A stretch of 64,000 nt of DNA, from the NCBI GenBank assembly GCA_009823505.1, contig VZQC01002907.1, forward strand, positions 982,254-1,046,253. The letters run 5' to 3'. Position 1 is the first letter of the stretch, and each line of letters starts with the position of its first letter. The notes beneath the pieces were generated by a model. That model made no database searches, was not told the origin of the DNA, and saw only the letters and a program-made list of their open reading frames with translations. The position numbers and the translations under genes were made by a program. Source of the stretch: Rhizomys pruinosus (Eukaryota > Chordata > Mammalia > Rodentia > Spalacidae). Positions 20,880 to 31,374 of this stretch are shown here, piece by piece.

Positions 20880-21249
20880 TAAACCAGTATGACAATGAAA
20901 AGAATGGGAGAAAATATTTGAAAAACAGATTTGAATTTTTAAAATGTGTTAGAAATAACCAGTCAAATTTTGAGCAAGCCAAACTGGCAGGGAGAAGAGA
21001 CATCCATCTCCTGCCAGATGTCAAAATACAGTATCACTAGAGTGATTTTTAAAGAACCGGTAGAACTATACACATAAAGAGGCTGAATCAGAAGAGCCTT
21101 CCTTTTATATGTTCACTGGGAGGAAAGTGAATGGGAATACTTAGATGATAATGATTGTCACAGTAGAGGAATCACAGTCCTTAGCTTTCTTTAGTCTTTG
21201 ATTATTCATGGTGACCATTTTAAAATCACATAACATTAGCAGGTCTTTT
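20880..21249. other. ERC1 intron, no recognised feature
   Basis: Unassigned sequence. Confidence 0.4.
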
Positions 21250-21257
21250 AAAGGTTT

Positions 21258-21487
21258 TTTTTTTTTTCTGTACGTGTATGAATGTACTGTCTGCATGCAG
21301 GTGTGTGCACCCATGTCGTGCAATGCCGCGGAGGTCAGAAGAGGGTGTCAGATTCCCCTGGAACTGGAGTTCTCCTGGAATTGGAGTTTCAGATGGTTCT
21401 CGGCCACCATGTGGGTGCTGGGGATCGAACCCGGGTCCTCTGTAAGAGCGGTCGGTGCTCTTAACCGCTAGGCCATCTCTCCAGCCC
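21258..21487 (-). mobile_element. B2 SINE
   Basis: Antisense B2 with the internal GGAGTTCTCCTGGAATTGG duplication. AAAGGTTT at 21250-21257 and 21488-21495 is the target-site duplication. Confidence 0.93.
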
Positions 21488-21504
21488 AAAGGTTTCTTTT
21501 CTTT

Positions 21505-21680
21505 AATTGTGGGAGTAGATATATGTATGTTGAGTGCAGGTGCCCACAGAGGCCAGAAAAAGGGGTTCAATTCCCTGGAGTTACAGATGGTTGTGAGCTA
21601 CCCAATGTAGGTGCTAGAAACCAAACTTGGATCCTCTGGAAGAACTACGTGCTCTTAACCACTAGGCCTTCTCTCCATTC
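21505..21680 (-). mobile_element. B3-type SINE
   Basis: GAGTGCAGGTGCCCACAGAG, TCCCTGGAGTTACAGATGGT and TTAACCACTAGGCCTTCTCT are the antisense B3 layout. Confidence 0.7.
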
Positions 21681-21689
21681 CATAAGCAC

Positions 21690-22160
21690 ATCTTTAATAT
21701 TCATTTCAGCAATATTTTATGAGTATAACATATTGTTTTCCTATTCTAAATTGCAGTGATTCTGAAAGGTATTTATAACAACATTTTATCTAGTTACATA
21801 GGAGGAAGAGGAAGAGGAGTTAAAACATTTATTTTCAAAACATAAATTTGTTTATTGATGATATAAAGAAAAGCTATCGAATTTCACATATGTAGCTTTG
21901 TCTTTTTCACCCTACTAAACTCTATTATAGGCTATAAGCTTTTTAATTCTCTTAGATTTGCTAGATGACCATATTATTTCATTTATAAATAATTCTTCCC
22001 AATATTATCTGAATATTTATATAATAGCTGCCCAAAAGCTGAATAGTTGTTAGTTCTTAGATAGCATGAGCATATTAGTCCTATTTAAATATCATAAAGT
22101 CAAAAAGAAAAGTTACAAAATGTTCTGTGTAGTACAGTCTAATCTATCCGTATAAAAATA
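21690..22160. other. ERC1 intron, no recognised feature
   Basis: AT-rich, unassigned. Confidence 0.4.
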
Positions 22161-22167
22161 AGTACTG

Positions 22168-22324
22168 TAGCCAGGCGTGGTGGCGCACGCCTTTAGTCCT
22201 AGCACTTTGGAGCCAGAGGCAGGCAGATCTTTGTGAGTTCAAGGCCAGCCTGGTCTACAGAGTGAGTTCCAGGTCAGCTGGGGCTACAGGGAGACCCTGT
22301 CTCGAAAAGACAAAAAAAAAAAAA
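22168..22324 (+). mobile_element. B1 SINE
   Basis: Sense B1 GCCAGGCGTGGTGGCGCACG to CTGTCTCGAAAAGAC plus A-run, flanked by AAGTACT on both sides. Confidence 0.93.
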
Positions 22325-22382
22325 AAGTACTATATAATGTGCTTGCTTTGAGAATATTATCTGTCTTGTGCTTCCCTATTTT

Positions 22383-22740
22383 AGGTTAAACTACCATAAT
22401 AAAAGACCATAGAATGGGTGGCTTAAATAACAATTATCAAGGTCTAGAGGCTTGGGAGGTCCAAGATCAAGGTCTCAGGCGACTCATTTCCTGGTGAGAA
22501 CTCCGTTCCTCACCTGCACAGGCAGTCTTCTCTCTGGTCACAAAGCAGGGAACTATGAAGAGGACCTGTGTCTCCATTGCTCCAAGAACACCGCCAGTCA
22601 CAGTGAATTAGGGGAGTCAAGCCTTTGACTTTACTGGATCTGAATTTCTTCTTAAAGACCTTGTCTACAGATACAGTGACACTGAGGATTAGGGTATCAG
22701 TATTTGAATAGCAGTGACTGAACACTTCATGGTTTCCTCC
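22383..22740. mobile_element. Old mammalian interspersed repeat, family not assigned
   Basis: ACCATAATAAAAGACCATAG, AATGGGTGGCTTAAATAAC and GGAGGTCCAAGATCAAGGTC are phrases common to an old dispersed repeat shared by placental mammals, probably LTR-derived. I cannot name the family without a database. Confidence 0.45.
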
Positions 22741-22871
22741 AAATTCCTGAGTTTAAGTGATTTTGTGTGTGTGTGACAGGACTAGATTCATGTTCTTTTA
22801 AGGAATTTGTTGCTTTACCATGTGTCATAAGGATTTTGTCTAAATTTAAACTATGAATCATTTCTTTGTAG

Positions 22872-22970
22872 ACACAGAATCGAATGAAGCTGATGGCCGA
22901 CAACTATGAGGATGACCCCTTCAAATCCTCCCATTCCCATCAGATGAATCATAGACCCTCCCCAGACCAG
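22872..22970 (+). CDS. ERC1: ERC1 coding exon before the alternative C-termini
   Basis: A 99-bp phase-0 exon between CATTTCTTTGTAG (acceptor, ending 22871) and GTGAGA (donor, from 22971). It encodes 33 residues: TQNRMKLMADNYEDDPFKSS then HSHQMNHRPSPDQ. This is the ERC1 segment after the last long coiled coil. ERC2 has a His-rich stretch at the same place, which is absent here. Differences such as DDPFKSSHSHQ mark species-level change in a fast-evolving linker. From here the transcript can either splice to the short terminal exon at 24398 (GIWA tail) or continue to the exons for the longer C-terminus with the FIP/Rab11-type coiled coil. Those long-form exons were not found in the remaining 41 kb. 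Confidence 0.96.
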
Positions 22971-24397
22971 GTGAGACTGCCCTTGATTGCTTCGTTATTC
23001 AAATGCACACTTTTATATCCAAGTATTTTGTGCTAGCATGTTGGAAATTAGAAGAAAATAGCTAATTCAGCTTTGGAAAATTGAACTTTTTTCCTAAATA
23101 ATTCCTATAGAGGACGTTGATGGCTCTGAACATCTTAAGAAATATGCTTGGGTAATTTATGGGAACCACTCAAATCATTGCATAGAAATGAGAAAAAATG
23201 ATTTCTACTTAAATGATAAACAGTGCCTTATTAGAAAAGCAAGACCCTTTATCCTCTCAAGTTCATTGAAGCACAACTCGGAATAGAAATTGCATCTTGT
23301 TGAACTGCAGATATGAAGTCTCTGCTCATTACCTATTAAAGGTGAGGGCTGAAGGCCGGGAATGTTCCTCAGTGGTAGAGAGCTTGCCTAGCTTGTGCAG
23401 GTCCCAAGTTCAGTCTCCAGTACTACCAGAACCAAGGGGATGGGGGAGGTAAAGTTGAAGCCTAATTTCTTCCTGCATTTCCTGGTGGATCCATCCCTTG
23501 AGGAGGACATTCTCAAGCAAAGTTGTTGCCTTTAGCTTGTCCTCACTGTAAAAGAGGCATCGATGAAACTGAAGGTAATCATAAGAGTTACAATGTTTTA
23601 AAAGAAGAAAACCCCCTCGAGATCTTGAAAATGATGGCTGGGAAAGAGTGTTGACCAGATTACCTCATATCTCATTGCCCAAAATCAGTTTCAACATCCC
23701 TGTCACACCCCATCCTAAAATATATAGAAATAAAAGGTAAGGGGGAAAATAACAATAATTACATCAGTGTGACTGCAGAGCCAAAGAAAACTGCCCTGTT
23801 AAACCTCTCCTGAGTGAAAGCTGTGGCATTGTCTTAGAAGAATTTATAGAATCAGTGCTGATAAAGAGAGCAGCTGGTATCCAAATTACTGTTCTAAGAC
23901 TCAGCAGAAACGCTCCTATAAAGCCAGTTGAGGAATGCCTTATATTCTAGAGGGAAAATAGAACGAGTCTTAATTAAAATGAAGACTTGCCTAGCTGGTG
24001 TCCCCTTACCAAGAAGTCACTGTTGTCTCTGCCTGCTTTCTGATACCAAAGGAAGTGTATCTAGCCTATGTGAGGTGCAGGTCAGACCCTTACCATGAAA
24101 CGGGCTTTGCTATGAGTTAGAGGTCATTGGAGTGGGAAAAACAAGCAGGTGGAGAAAGGTTGAGGAGAAGGCAACTCGTTATGAAAGGCTCCGACTTGAT
24201 TAACCCAGAAAGAATAGACATGTAATAATTAACTAACTACTATTTTTGGTAATTTAGGGGATTAGAACCTAATGTAAAAAGAGCCAAGAACTTCTTCTCT
24301 GCTACATTATGTTTATGTCTTTGTTTTAATACTAACCAACTCTTTTTCATTCCCATGCTGCCCTGGGGCATTGTTCCCTTGTCATCTCTCCCCATAG
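22971..24397. other. 1.43-kb ERC1 intron before the alternative last exon
   Basis: Contains an ID-like SINE at about 23355-23430 (GTTCCTCAGTGGTAGAGAGC, CCAAGTTCAGTCTCCAGTAC). Otherwise it is notably free of young repeats compared with the rest of the window, as expected if it holds splicing control sequence. Confidence 0.6.
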
Positions 24398-24424
24398 GAT
24401 GAGGAGGAGGGTATATGGGCATAG
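24398..24424 (+). CDS. ERC1: ERC1 alternative last coding exon (RIM-binding GIWA tail)
   Basis: The acceptor CCCTTGTCATCTCTCCCCATAG ends at 24397. The next 27 bases read D-E-E-E-G-I-W-A-stop. Joined in phase to the preceding exon this gives ...SPDQDEEEGIWA. The ERC1b/ERC2 C-terminus ...GIWA is the known ligand of the RIM1 PDZ domain and is what links ERC proteins to the presynaptic active zone. The ubiquitous ERC1a form uses a different, longer end. The coding part is too short for gene finders. Recognition rests on an exact match of the motif, phase and position with the known gene structure. Terminal-exon choice here decides between a synaptic and a general scaffold, probably under neuronal splicing factors acting on the flanking intron. 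Confidence 0.95.
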   Translation, partial: DEEEGIWA

Positions 24425-26194
24425 CCAATCAGATGCTCTTAGTTCAGCCATTTTGTTCAGAACGGTGAGAAACAGCTTTCCTTAACTGTGGAAATGATTT
24501 TTGTTTGTTTCCATTTTTCTTCTTACATAATCACTTTCACATCTTGCTTCTGTACAAGTCATGAATTCCCTCTGTGTGCTTTCTGGTTTTTTGTTTTTTT
24601 TTTCTTTTTCACGGTTCTTTGTGTGTATTGCTGTGCTTTTGACATAGTGGGGTTTGAATTCTGTGGCATTTTTTTTCTTTGTGTGTGTGTTAATAAATCA
24701 CTCTTATAATTTCTGTACATTTGGGGGAGAACTTCCAGGGCATATAACTAAATTTTTCCAGTTATGATTTTATTTGTAAATTATCCTATCTTATATAATC
24801 TTACATTGTCCTGGTAAGATTTATATTAACTTACAACAAACTAATGATTTAAAAAATCAAAGTATGCTGCCATTAGCCTTCTTTGAAATATACTTTTAAT
24901 GATGATTCATCATAAATATACAAAAACTATAATGTGAGCTATATTGTTCCTCCTCGTGTTCCTGTGTTCTGAGGATCTGCACCTAGGACATCCGTAAGGC
25001 TTTGACATTACTCTCAAACCATCCTAAAAATAAGGAAGAAGAAAGAAATAAAAGAAGCCTTTTTAGAAGGCAATCTAAAACTTTGTTGTATATTTCTTTT
25101 CATCGATTGCTGCTGTGTTAAACAGCTACCAGGACACAGTCTAGACCAGGCCAGTTGGCTAGAAAACATAGTCCAGCTGTGACAGTGTCTTCCTTTAATC
25201 TGATGCCCTTGAGGTTTGACTAAGGAAATCAGTTTCTAGAAAAGTGATAATTCTGTTTAATAAGCTCACTCGTACCAGGAGCCTTGCACTTGCTGAACCC
25301 ACTCTTCGTGCTTGTGGTGACCTCACTGCTTTGGAGTCAGTTCTCCCTGAAATGTGTCTCTTGGTGTTAAATTACTTAAGTTAATGTAAACCTGTGTAGA
25401 CCTTCTTAATATTGAACACAGCCAACAGGGATAAAGAGGTAAGTTATGAGAAGGATGACTTTCCATACAACTTTAACTTGCAGGTGTGAAAGAAGAGGAA
25501 ATGTACAGTGTCAGTCAGAAAGCTCTTTGGACTGATATTGCGTGTCAGAGAAAGCAAAAACTTGGAGGAAATCAGTGTATTGGGTTTCTTACCTGCTCTC
25601 TGCAGGGGCATGTATTTGTCATCATGAGGCATGTAGGGGCCACACAATAGCTGTAGCTTACCAGTCACTTGTAAGTGAGCATGATTCTGCCCTCTCTGTT
25701 ATGGCTTGTCCCAGCAAGAAGCATGTCACTCTCCTACATGAACAGAATTGTATTTTACTTGAAGCCTTTTTTCTAGTCAAATAAGAGCATAGTAGTGTTT
25801 TAAAAAATAAGGTTCATAGATAGTTTCACCAGGAGACTGAAAAATAAATAAACCATTTCATATATTTATTCCAGAAGTCTGTATTTTCTGTTCTCTTCTG
25901 TTATAATAGAAATAACTTCTAGAATAACAACAGTTCAGAGGCCACTGGTTTTAGTTTTCCTTTTGTACTGATGGCTTACTGCACCTGTTCACTGCCATTG
26001 TTGTGACATGGTGCCTTGTAGTTAGTTACCTGGCCAGAGCTGCCGTTCTTACAGTACATTGTCTCAAACTTGGTAGAATATCCACCATAAACATTATGTA
26101 GAAAATTTACCTAAGAAAATGCACTAACAAAGCCTCAAGTTGTGATGTATGTCCTTAATACCAGAACTTGGAAAGTGCTGAGGTGGAAGAACTT

Positions 26195-26406
26195 TTTTTA
26201 ATAATTTATTATTTTTTGTGTATGAGTATATTGCTCAAATGTGTAAGTGTACCTGTGTCCTGCTATGCAGAGGTCACAGAGGGTGTCAGATCCCCCAGCA
26301 CTGGATTTATGGAAAGTTGTTAGCCGCCATGTGGGTGCTGGGAATTAAAGCAGGTCCTCTGCAAGAGCAGCCAGTGCTCCTAACCACTGAGCCATCTATC
26401 AAGCCC
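26195..26406 (-). mobile_element. B2 SINE, diverged
   Basis: AATAATTTATTATTTTTTGT, GCCGCCATGTGGGTGCTGGG, then CTGAGCCATCTATCAAGCCC. It lies inside the presumed ERC1 3' UTR, antisense to it. Confidence 0.85.
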
Positions 26407-27076
26407 CAAGGTGGAAGGATTTTAAGTTCGAGGCCAGCCTAGGCCTCAAGAAACAAAACAAGCAGTGCACGAGATCCTAAAATGCTGTCAAGTCTTGACT
26501 TCTTTCCTTCATTTGCTTGCTTGCTGTTTCTACAGAGGATAGATTTTTCTCAAAGTTTTGAAATTGAAATTTATGTTTTCTTATCAACCTAGGAGCTTAA
26601 TTCTTTGTCTCATGCATTTTTAAGACGTCACTTACTGACAGAGTTTGACCCAAAGGAGAAATCATCAGACATTGGAAGAGCTAAAAGGAATTTAAGTTGG
26701 GCTAGTTTGTGAGCACGAGGGTTCAGAGAGAGTCTGGAGCAGTCTTTGTGTTCGGTCCTTATAGTGCCACTTAGTAACTGCACGTAATTTCTGTGCTTTG
26801 ATTTCTTCACCTTTAAGAAGGCAGTGGTGATGAGAAGTAGATGAAACAGAACGAAATGGCATGGCCTAGAGTCTAGACTTACACTGTGACTTAGGAGAAG
26901 TGACATCAACTCTGAACCAGTTTCTTCATCTAACACATGAGTTTAATACCTGCATGTTAATGTATATAAAATGCCACCAGCAGAGTCTTATGTGTCTGTA
27001 TTTTGTGCATGCCATTGCTGTTTGGTTACAGTTGTCATCATTAGTTTAGATCTCACTCCAACAATAGTACATTTAT

Positions 27077-27082
27077 AGTAAA
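27077..27082 (+). promoter_or_regulatory. Variant poly(A) signal AGTAAA
   Basis: It lies 22 nt upstream of the base where the retrocopy at 29620-29950 switches to poly(A). AGTAAA is a recognised minor variant of AATAAA. Confidence 0.6.
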
Positions 27083-27235
27083 TGTTATTGTTATTAGGAA
27101 TATCATTATCTGAGTTTGTATGTTGTGATTCGAGGACATTTCTGTGTTCTTAAGAGGCAGCCAGGGCATACTTCATTACCGAAAGTTTGATGGCCTGTAT
27201 ATTGAGCAATATTTTCCCTTAGGCAAACACCTTGA

Positions 27236-27355
27236 GGGCCAGTCAGATGGCTCAGCAATAAAGGTGCAGGCCTGGTGACATGAGTTCTATCCCCCAAATG
27301 CACATATGATGGAAAGAGAGAACTGTTCTCCAAAGTTGTCCTCTGACTTGCATAG

Positions 27356-27405
<50 letters not shown>
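27236..27405 (+). mobile_element. B4/B3-type SINE with (TG)n tail
   Basis: CAGTCAGATGGCTCAGCAAT head, CCTGGTGACATGAGTTCTAT body and a (TG)n run at 27358-27403. Confidence 0.65.
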
Positions 27406-27407
<2 letters not shown>

Positions 27408-27940
27408 TAAAAGAAAAGAAGAAAGAAAACACCTTAGGTTTTATAAAGAGACCCTTTATAAAATAGTCAATGTCGTTTGCTTTGAAAGCAGTAGCTATCA
27501 AAAAGCCCTCCTAAAATACACATAGAGGAATGACCTCCACTTGGAAAGAACAAGAGTCCCTTCCCACTACCTTCAGCCTGTGTAAAATACACGTGAAGTG
27601 TAACCAGTTTCCTTCTCACATCTCTCTGCTCTTTTCAGCAAAAAATAGAAAATCAAAATCATTTACTGATGGTGAGTTGTTATGCAATGAATGGAGAGTA
27701 GAACAAACAATACAGGTTGTAATAAAAAAGAAAGGCGTATCTGTCTCACCAGATTGTAGCCAGGCAAATTTAAGAAATTGGAAATACCTATTTAAAGTAG
27801 TTTAGAGAGCTACCAGTTACATGTATGGAAAGAAACAGTTGATTCTGTAATCTGTTTGGAACAATACTTAGATGGAGCATAACAGACCATCTAATCCTGT
27901 ATTTTCAGATGTGCATTGGAAATGTTAGTAGGAGATTTGG
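27406..27940. other. ERC1 intron, no recognised feature
   Basis: Unassigned sequence. Confidence 0.4.
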
Positions 27941-27944
27941 GGGG

Positions 27945-28085
27945 GTCTTTTTGAGATAGGGTCTCCCTTTAGTCTCAGCTGGCCTGGGACTCGCTATGTA
28001 GACCCGGCTGGCCTTGAACTCACAGAGATCACCTGCCTCTGCCCCCCAAGTGCTAGGATTAAAGTTGTGTGCCACCACACCCAGC
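27945..28085 (-). mobile_element. B1 SINE
   Basis: Antisense B1: CTTTTTGAGATAGGGTCTCC to CCACCACACCCAGCT. Confidence 0.9.
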
Positions 28086-28370
28086 TTACTAAGAAATTTA
28101 TTTCCTAAAATGCTTAGAACTTAGGAAAAGTCAAGAAGTTGGAGGGTCTTAGCTACATAGAAGCAGATGTAAAAAGAGCAACATTTATCAACCACCTGCA
28201 TTAGGCCAAATATGAACGTATCTCTTGTCACCTACGTATTTTCATAGGCACGTGAAGAAGAGCATGCTGCCTTCCTCAGTTTATGGAAGAGCTAGCAGAA
28301 GTCATAAAAATGAAAGAAGTTTCCATGCTTACACAGCTAACAAATGAGAGACATTTAAATCCAGGACAAG
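28086..28370. other. ERC1 intron with MIR-like piece
   Basis: GCACGTGAAGAAGAGCATGC and ACAGCTAACAAATGAGAGAC hint at an old MIR. Otherwise unassigned. Confidence 0.3.
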
Positions 28371-28371
28371 G

Positions 28372-28592
28372 ACTGGGGGTAGATGGTGTGACTCAGTGGG
28401 AGAGCTCTTGCCTAGTGTGTGGATGGTGTGTGACTCAGTGGAGAGCTCTTGCCCAGCATGTGGATGGTGTGACTCAGTGGAGAGCTCTTGCCCAGCATGT
28501 GGATGGTGTGACTCAGTGGAGAGCTCTTGCCCAGCATGTGGATGGTGTGACTCAGTGGATAGCTCTTGCCTAGCATGTGGATGGTGTGACCA
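28372..28592 (+). repeat. ID-SINE-derived 39-bp minisatellite, left part
   Basis: GACTGGGGGTAGATGGTGTG is the head of an ID-type SINE. Five units of about 39 bp follow (consensus GTGACTCAGTGGAGAGCTCT then TGCCCAGCATGTGGATGGT). Each unit contains the Pol III A-box core GACTCAGTGG. The array stops in mid-unit at a single N (28593) and resumes at 31927. Confidence 0.95.
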
Positions 28593-29124
28593 NCCAGTGT
28601 GTCAAGTTGATAACTAATGCTATCTAGCACAGTGCTTGTTGGGTTCTTTCTGCATGGTAGCCAAGTGGAAGGATCCTCAGCTGTTCAGAGCCAGAAGACT
28701 ATCAGCCTGGGGCAGGTGGAGCAAGGCCAAACTATCAAATGTAACTAGTTTGCCATTTTATTCCCTCTTAAACTTTTTGTTCATTTTAACTGTTTTCACT
28801 TTCAGAACTGTATGGATATTTTATACCTTTGAAAGCATGTTTCATAATTTCAGTATCAGCCATCTATTGTTTCTTAAATTCCTTTTATTTTGTATATATT
28901 TTACAAATTAATTTTTTTTCCAATGAATACATGTCCACAGTCAAAAATGTCAAAGAAAATTGATGACGTGATGACAAAGAGCTGTCACAGTAGTAACTCT
29001 TCCCCGATTCCCTAGTGATATCTTAATTTGTTCTAAGATTGTATAATTGTTCATCTATTATTTTATTAGGGAATAGCTATTAGGGGGTGGATCCATAATT
29101 ATAAAATAATGTACTTACATATTG

Positions 29125-29255
29125 AGAAAACAAAAGCTTTGGTTAATCTGGGCTACTTGTATGGCTTTAAAATCAAAAGGAAATATAACCAGAAATAAAA
29201 TTAGTAAGGCTGAGAAACTGTACTTCAGGTTAAAACTTGAGATCTAGTAAAAAGA
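29125..29255 (+). mobile_element. L1 3' UTR fragment
   Basis: CTTTGGTTAATCTGGGCTAC to TTGAGATCTAGTAAAAAGAC matches the L1 3' UTR at 17822-17945 and 62010-62140. The same fragment is at about 36781-36910 in the duplicate block. Confidence 0.8.
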
Positions 29256-29435
29256 CAGAAAAGTACAAGAAAACAGAATTAAGAGCAAATGCTAATTCCA
29301 TCCCAAGAGACATGATTTGAACAGGAAAAGTTCTCTGTGGAGAGTATCGTTCTTTGGGGATAAGAACTGGAAAGGTGTGGTTTAATAGTGATGTGTTTTG
29401 TGTGCAGTTGACCAATAGGTCAATTTTGCGTGCTT

Positions 29436-30180
29436 TAGTGTCAACTTGACAAACCGGGGTTGAGGGAGCCTCAAATAAGGAATTTCCTCCATCAGAAAGG
29501 CCTGTGGGCTTGTTTGTGATGCATTTTCTTAACTGCTAATTTATGTAGGAGGGCCCAGCCCACAATGAGGAGTGCCACCCTGGGCAGGTGGTTGTGTTCA
29601 GTATAAGAAGGAAGGCTGGTCCAAAAGGCTTTTGGATTTTCTTCACTTTAGAAGGCAGTGTGATGAGAAGGAATGAAACAGACGAATGGCATGGCCTAGA
29701 GTCTACACTTACACTGTGACTTAGGAGAAGTGACATCAACTCTGAACCAGTTTCTTCATCTAACACATGAGTTTAATACCTGCATGTTAATGTATATAAA
29801 ATGCCACCAGCAGAGTCTTATGTGTCTGTATTTTGTGCATGCCATTGCTGTTTGGTTACAGTTGTCATCATTAATTTAGATCTCACTCCAACAATAGTAC
29901 ATTTACAGTAAATGTTATTATAGGAATATCAAAAAAAAAAAAAAAAAAAAAGAAGAAGCAGGCTGGCACGAGGCCAGGGGAGCAAAGCCAGTGAAACAGC
30001 ATTCCTCCAGGCCTGTGCTTCGGCTACCTTGCCTCCAAGGTTCCTGCCCTGAGTTCCTGCCTTGGGCTCCCTGAGTGATGAACTGTGACCCAGGAAATGT
30101 AAGCTGAATAAACCCTTTCCTCCCCAAGTTGGTGTCGGTCAGAGTGTTTTGTCACAGCAATGGAAGACAAACTAGGACAG
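29436..30180 (+). mobile_element. MaLR (ORR1-like) LTR interrupted by a retrocopy
   Basis: TAGTGTCAACTTGACAAACC, GGGCCCAGCCCACAATGAGG, TATAAGAAGGAAGGCTGG, then after the insert GGCCAGGGGAGCAAAGCCAG, GAATAAACCCTTTCCTCCCC and ACAAACTAGGACA. These are the ordered landmarks of a rodent MaLR LTR, including its poly(A) signal. The block at 29620-29950 splits it. The duplicate copy is at about 37092-37836. Confidence 0.8.
29620..29950 (+). pseudogene. ERC1: A-tailed retrocopy of the presumed ERC1 3' UTR end
   Basis: From about 29630 to 29935 the sequence matches 26794-27104 at roughly 95%: CATGGCCTAGAGTCTACACT, then GAAGTGACATCAACTCTGAA and so on. The match ends at AGGAATATC and is followed by an A-run of about 20. 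The flanks AGAAGGAAGGCTGG (29606-29619) and AGAAGAAGCAGGCTGG (29951-29966) look like an imperfect target-site duplication inside a MaLR LTR. A genomic segment copied with a new poly(A) tail means an RNA ending at 27104 was reverse-transcribed by L1. It is 5'-truncated and has no coding potential. The same insert is in the duplicated block (about 37276-37606). Confidence 0.85.
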
Positions 30181-30685
30181 AAATTGAGTCACAGTAGGAG
30201 GCTGTTAGCAGTGTTGTCTTGTTAGCATCCTCTGTTATTTTGAGTTTTTGAAAGTTTTGAGGGGAGAGACCCATGAAACCTAATGTAAGGTATTTGATAG
30301 GTAAACTGGTATTTTATAAGCAAATATCATTTGAGTAATAAATGTCATTAACCTGCTGTCTTAAGAAGTTCATACACAAATATGGAGAGTGATTCTGCAA
30401 TATAAAATATGCATTTTAATACTGAGATTATCAAGTGATAAAACAGTGTTAAAAGACTTGGGAAGGTGGAAGGGTTTTTTGTTTTTTGTCTTTGTAATTA
30501 AAACTATGTCATGTGCTTTACGTCTCTGAATGGGATTGTAACAGCACTGTGTCAGTATTGGTCTGTGTATCTCTGTCTGTCCATAGACGAGTAGATAGAT
30601 ATGGTGATGCTATTTTGTTTTACTAATAAGCTCGGGAATATTTAGCGGTCATTTTCACTGGCACGAGAGCCTTTTGTATATTAAT
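30180..30685. other. Intron sequence, no recognised feature
   Basis: Unassigned. Duplicated at about 37840-38345 with small indels. Confidence 0.4.
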
Positions 30686-30689
30686 CGAT

Positions 30690-30697
30690 TTAAACTT

Positions 30698-30728
<31 letters not shown>

Positions 30729-30947
30729 TTATTTATTTTATATGTGTTGTGTATGAATGTACTGTCTGCATGTAGGTTGGTGCACCTGTGTCGTGCAATG
30801 CCACAGAGGTCAGAAGAGGGCGTCAGATTCCTCTGGAACTGGAGTTAAAGATCATTCTCAACCGCCATGTGGGTGCTGGGGATCGAACCTGGGTTCTCTG
30901 CAAGAGCATTTGCTGCTCTTAACCGCTAGGCCATCTCTCCAGCCCCA
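30690..30947 (-). mobile_element. B2 SINE with expanded (TTTA)n tail
   Basis: The tail is a (TTTA)n microsatellite (30698-30738). The body GAATGTACTGTCTGCATGTA to CTCTTAACCGCTAGGCCATC and CTCTCCAGCCCC is ordinary B2. Confidence 0.93.
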
Positions 30948-31335
30948 ATCAATTTAAATTTTTAAACCAAAAATTTTACGGTTCAGTATCTGGCAAAAAG
31001 ACGCTAAGGGGAATGTAACATAGAATTAATAGATGGTTATATATCAAAAGACACGAATCACCATGCTGCCTTGAAACAGCACAGCGAAGTGTATCAGTGG
31101 TTCTGTGATTTCTCGAAAGGTTCAAGTCATGTTGGTTCTGTGTGCAGGTCTTCTGGGGCCTGACACAGCACAGTTGTCCTCAAATTGAGCACCAATGCAG
31201 ACAAGATGCCAGGGCTGCAGCATTTTACCTGACTGTGTGTGTTTTATGACTGTGTTATTTTCCAAAGCTGTTCCTACCTCCCCACAAGGTATGTACTATA
31301 AATGTTCTATATCAGACAAGACTACTGTGTTTCTT
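30948..31335. other. Intron sequence, no recognised feature
   Basis: Unassigned. Duplicated at about 38620-39015. Confidence 0.4.
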
Positions 31336-31374
31336 CTTGTTTATTAAAATTAAAAAGAAAAGTAAACTAATTTT

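Larger units (their letters stand above)
24425..27104 (+). other. ERC1: Probable 3' UTR of the ERC1 GIWA isoform
   Basis: After the stop at 24422-24424 come about 2.7 kb with few young repeats. Candidate poly(A) signals are AATAAA at 24692, 25047 and 25843, and the variant AGTAAA at 27077-27082. The last is favoured as the distal end because a retrocopy elsewhere in the window stops exactly at the base corresponding to 27104 and continues into poly(A). A T/G-rich stretch (GAGTTTGTATGTTGTG) lies just downstream, as expected for a cleavage site. The part at about 26880-26940 looks MIR-derived. An antisense B2 is embedded at 26195-26406. Confidence 0.65.

Noticed and set aside
28283..28617. Regularly repeated 39-bp units as a CRISPR-like array or a Cys-rich repeat protein
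   Set aside because: There are no spacers between units, the host is a rodent, and the units are derived from an ID SINE. The Cys-rich frame is a by-product.
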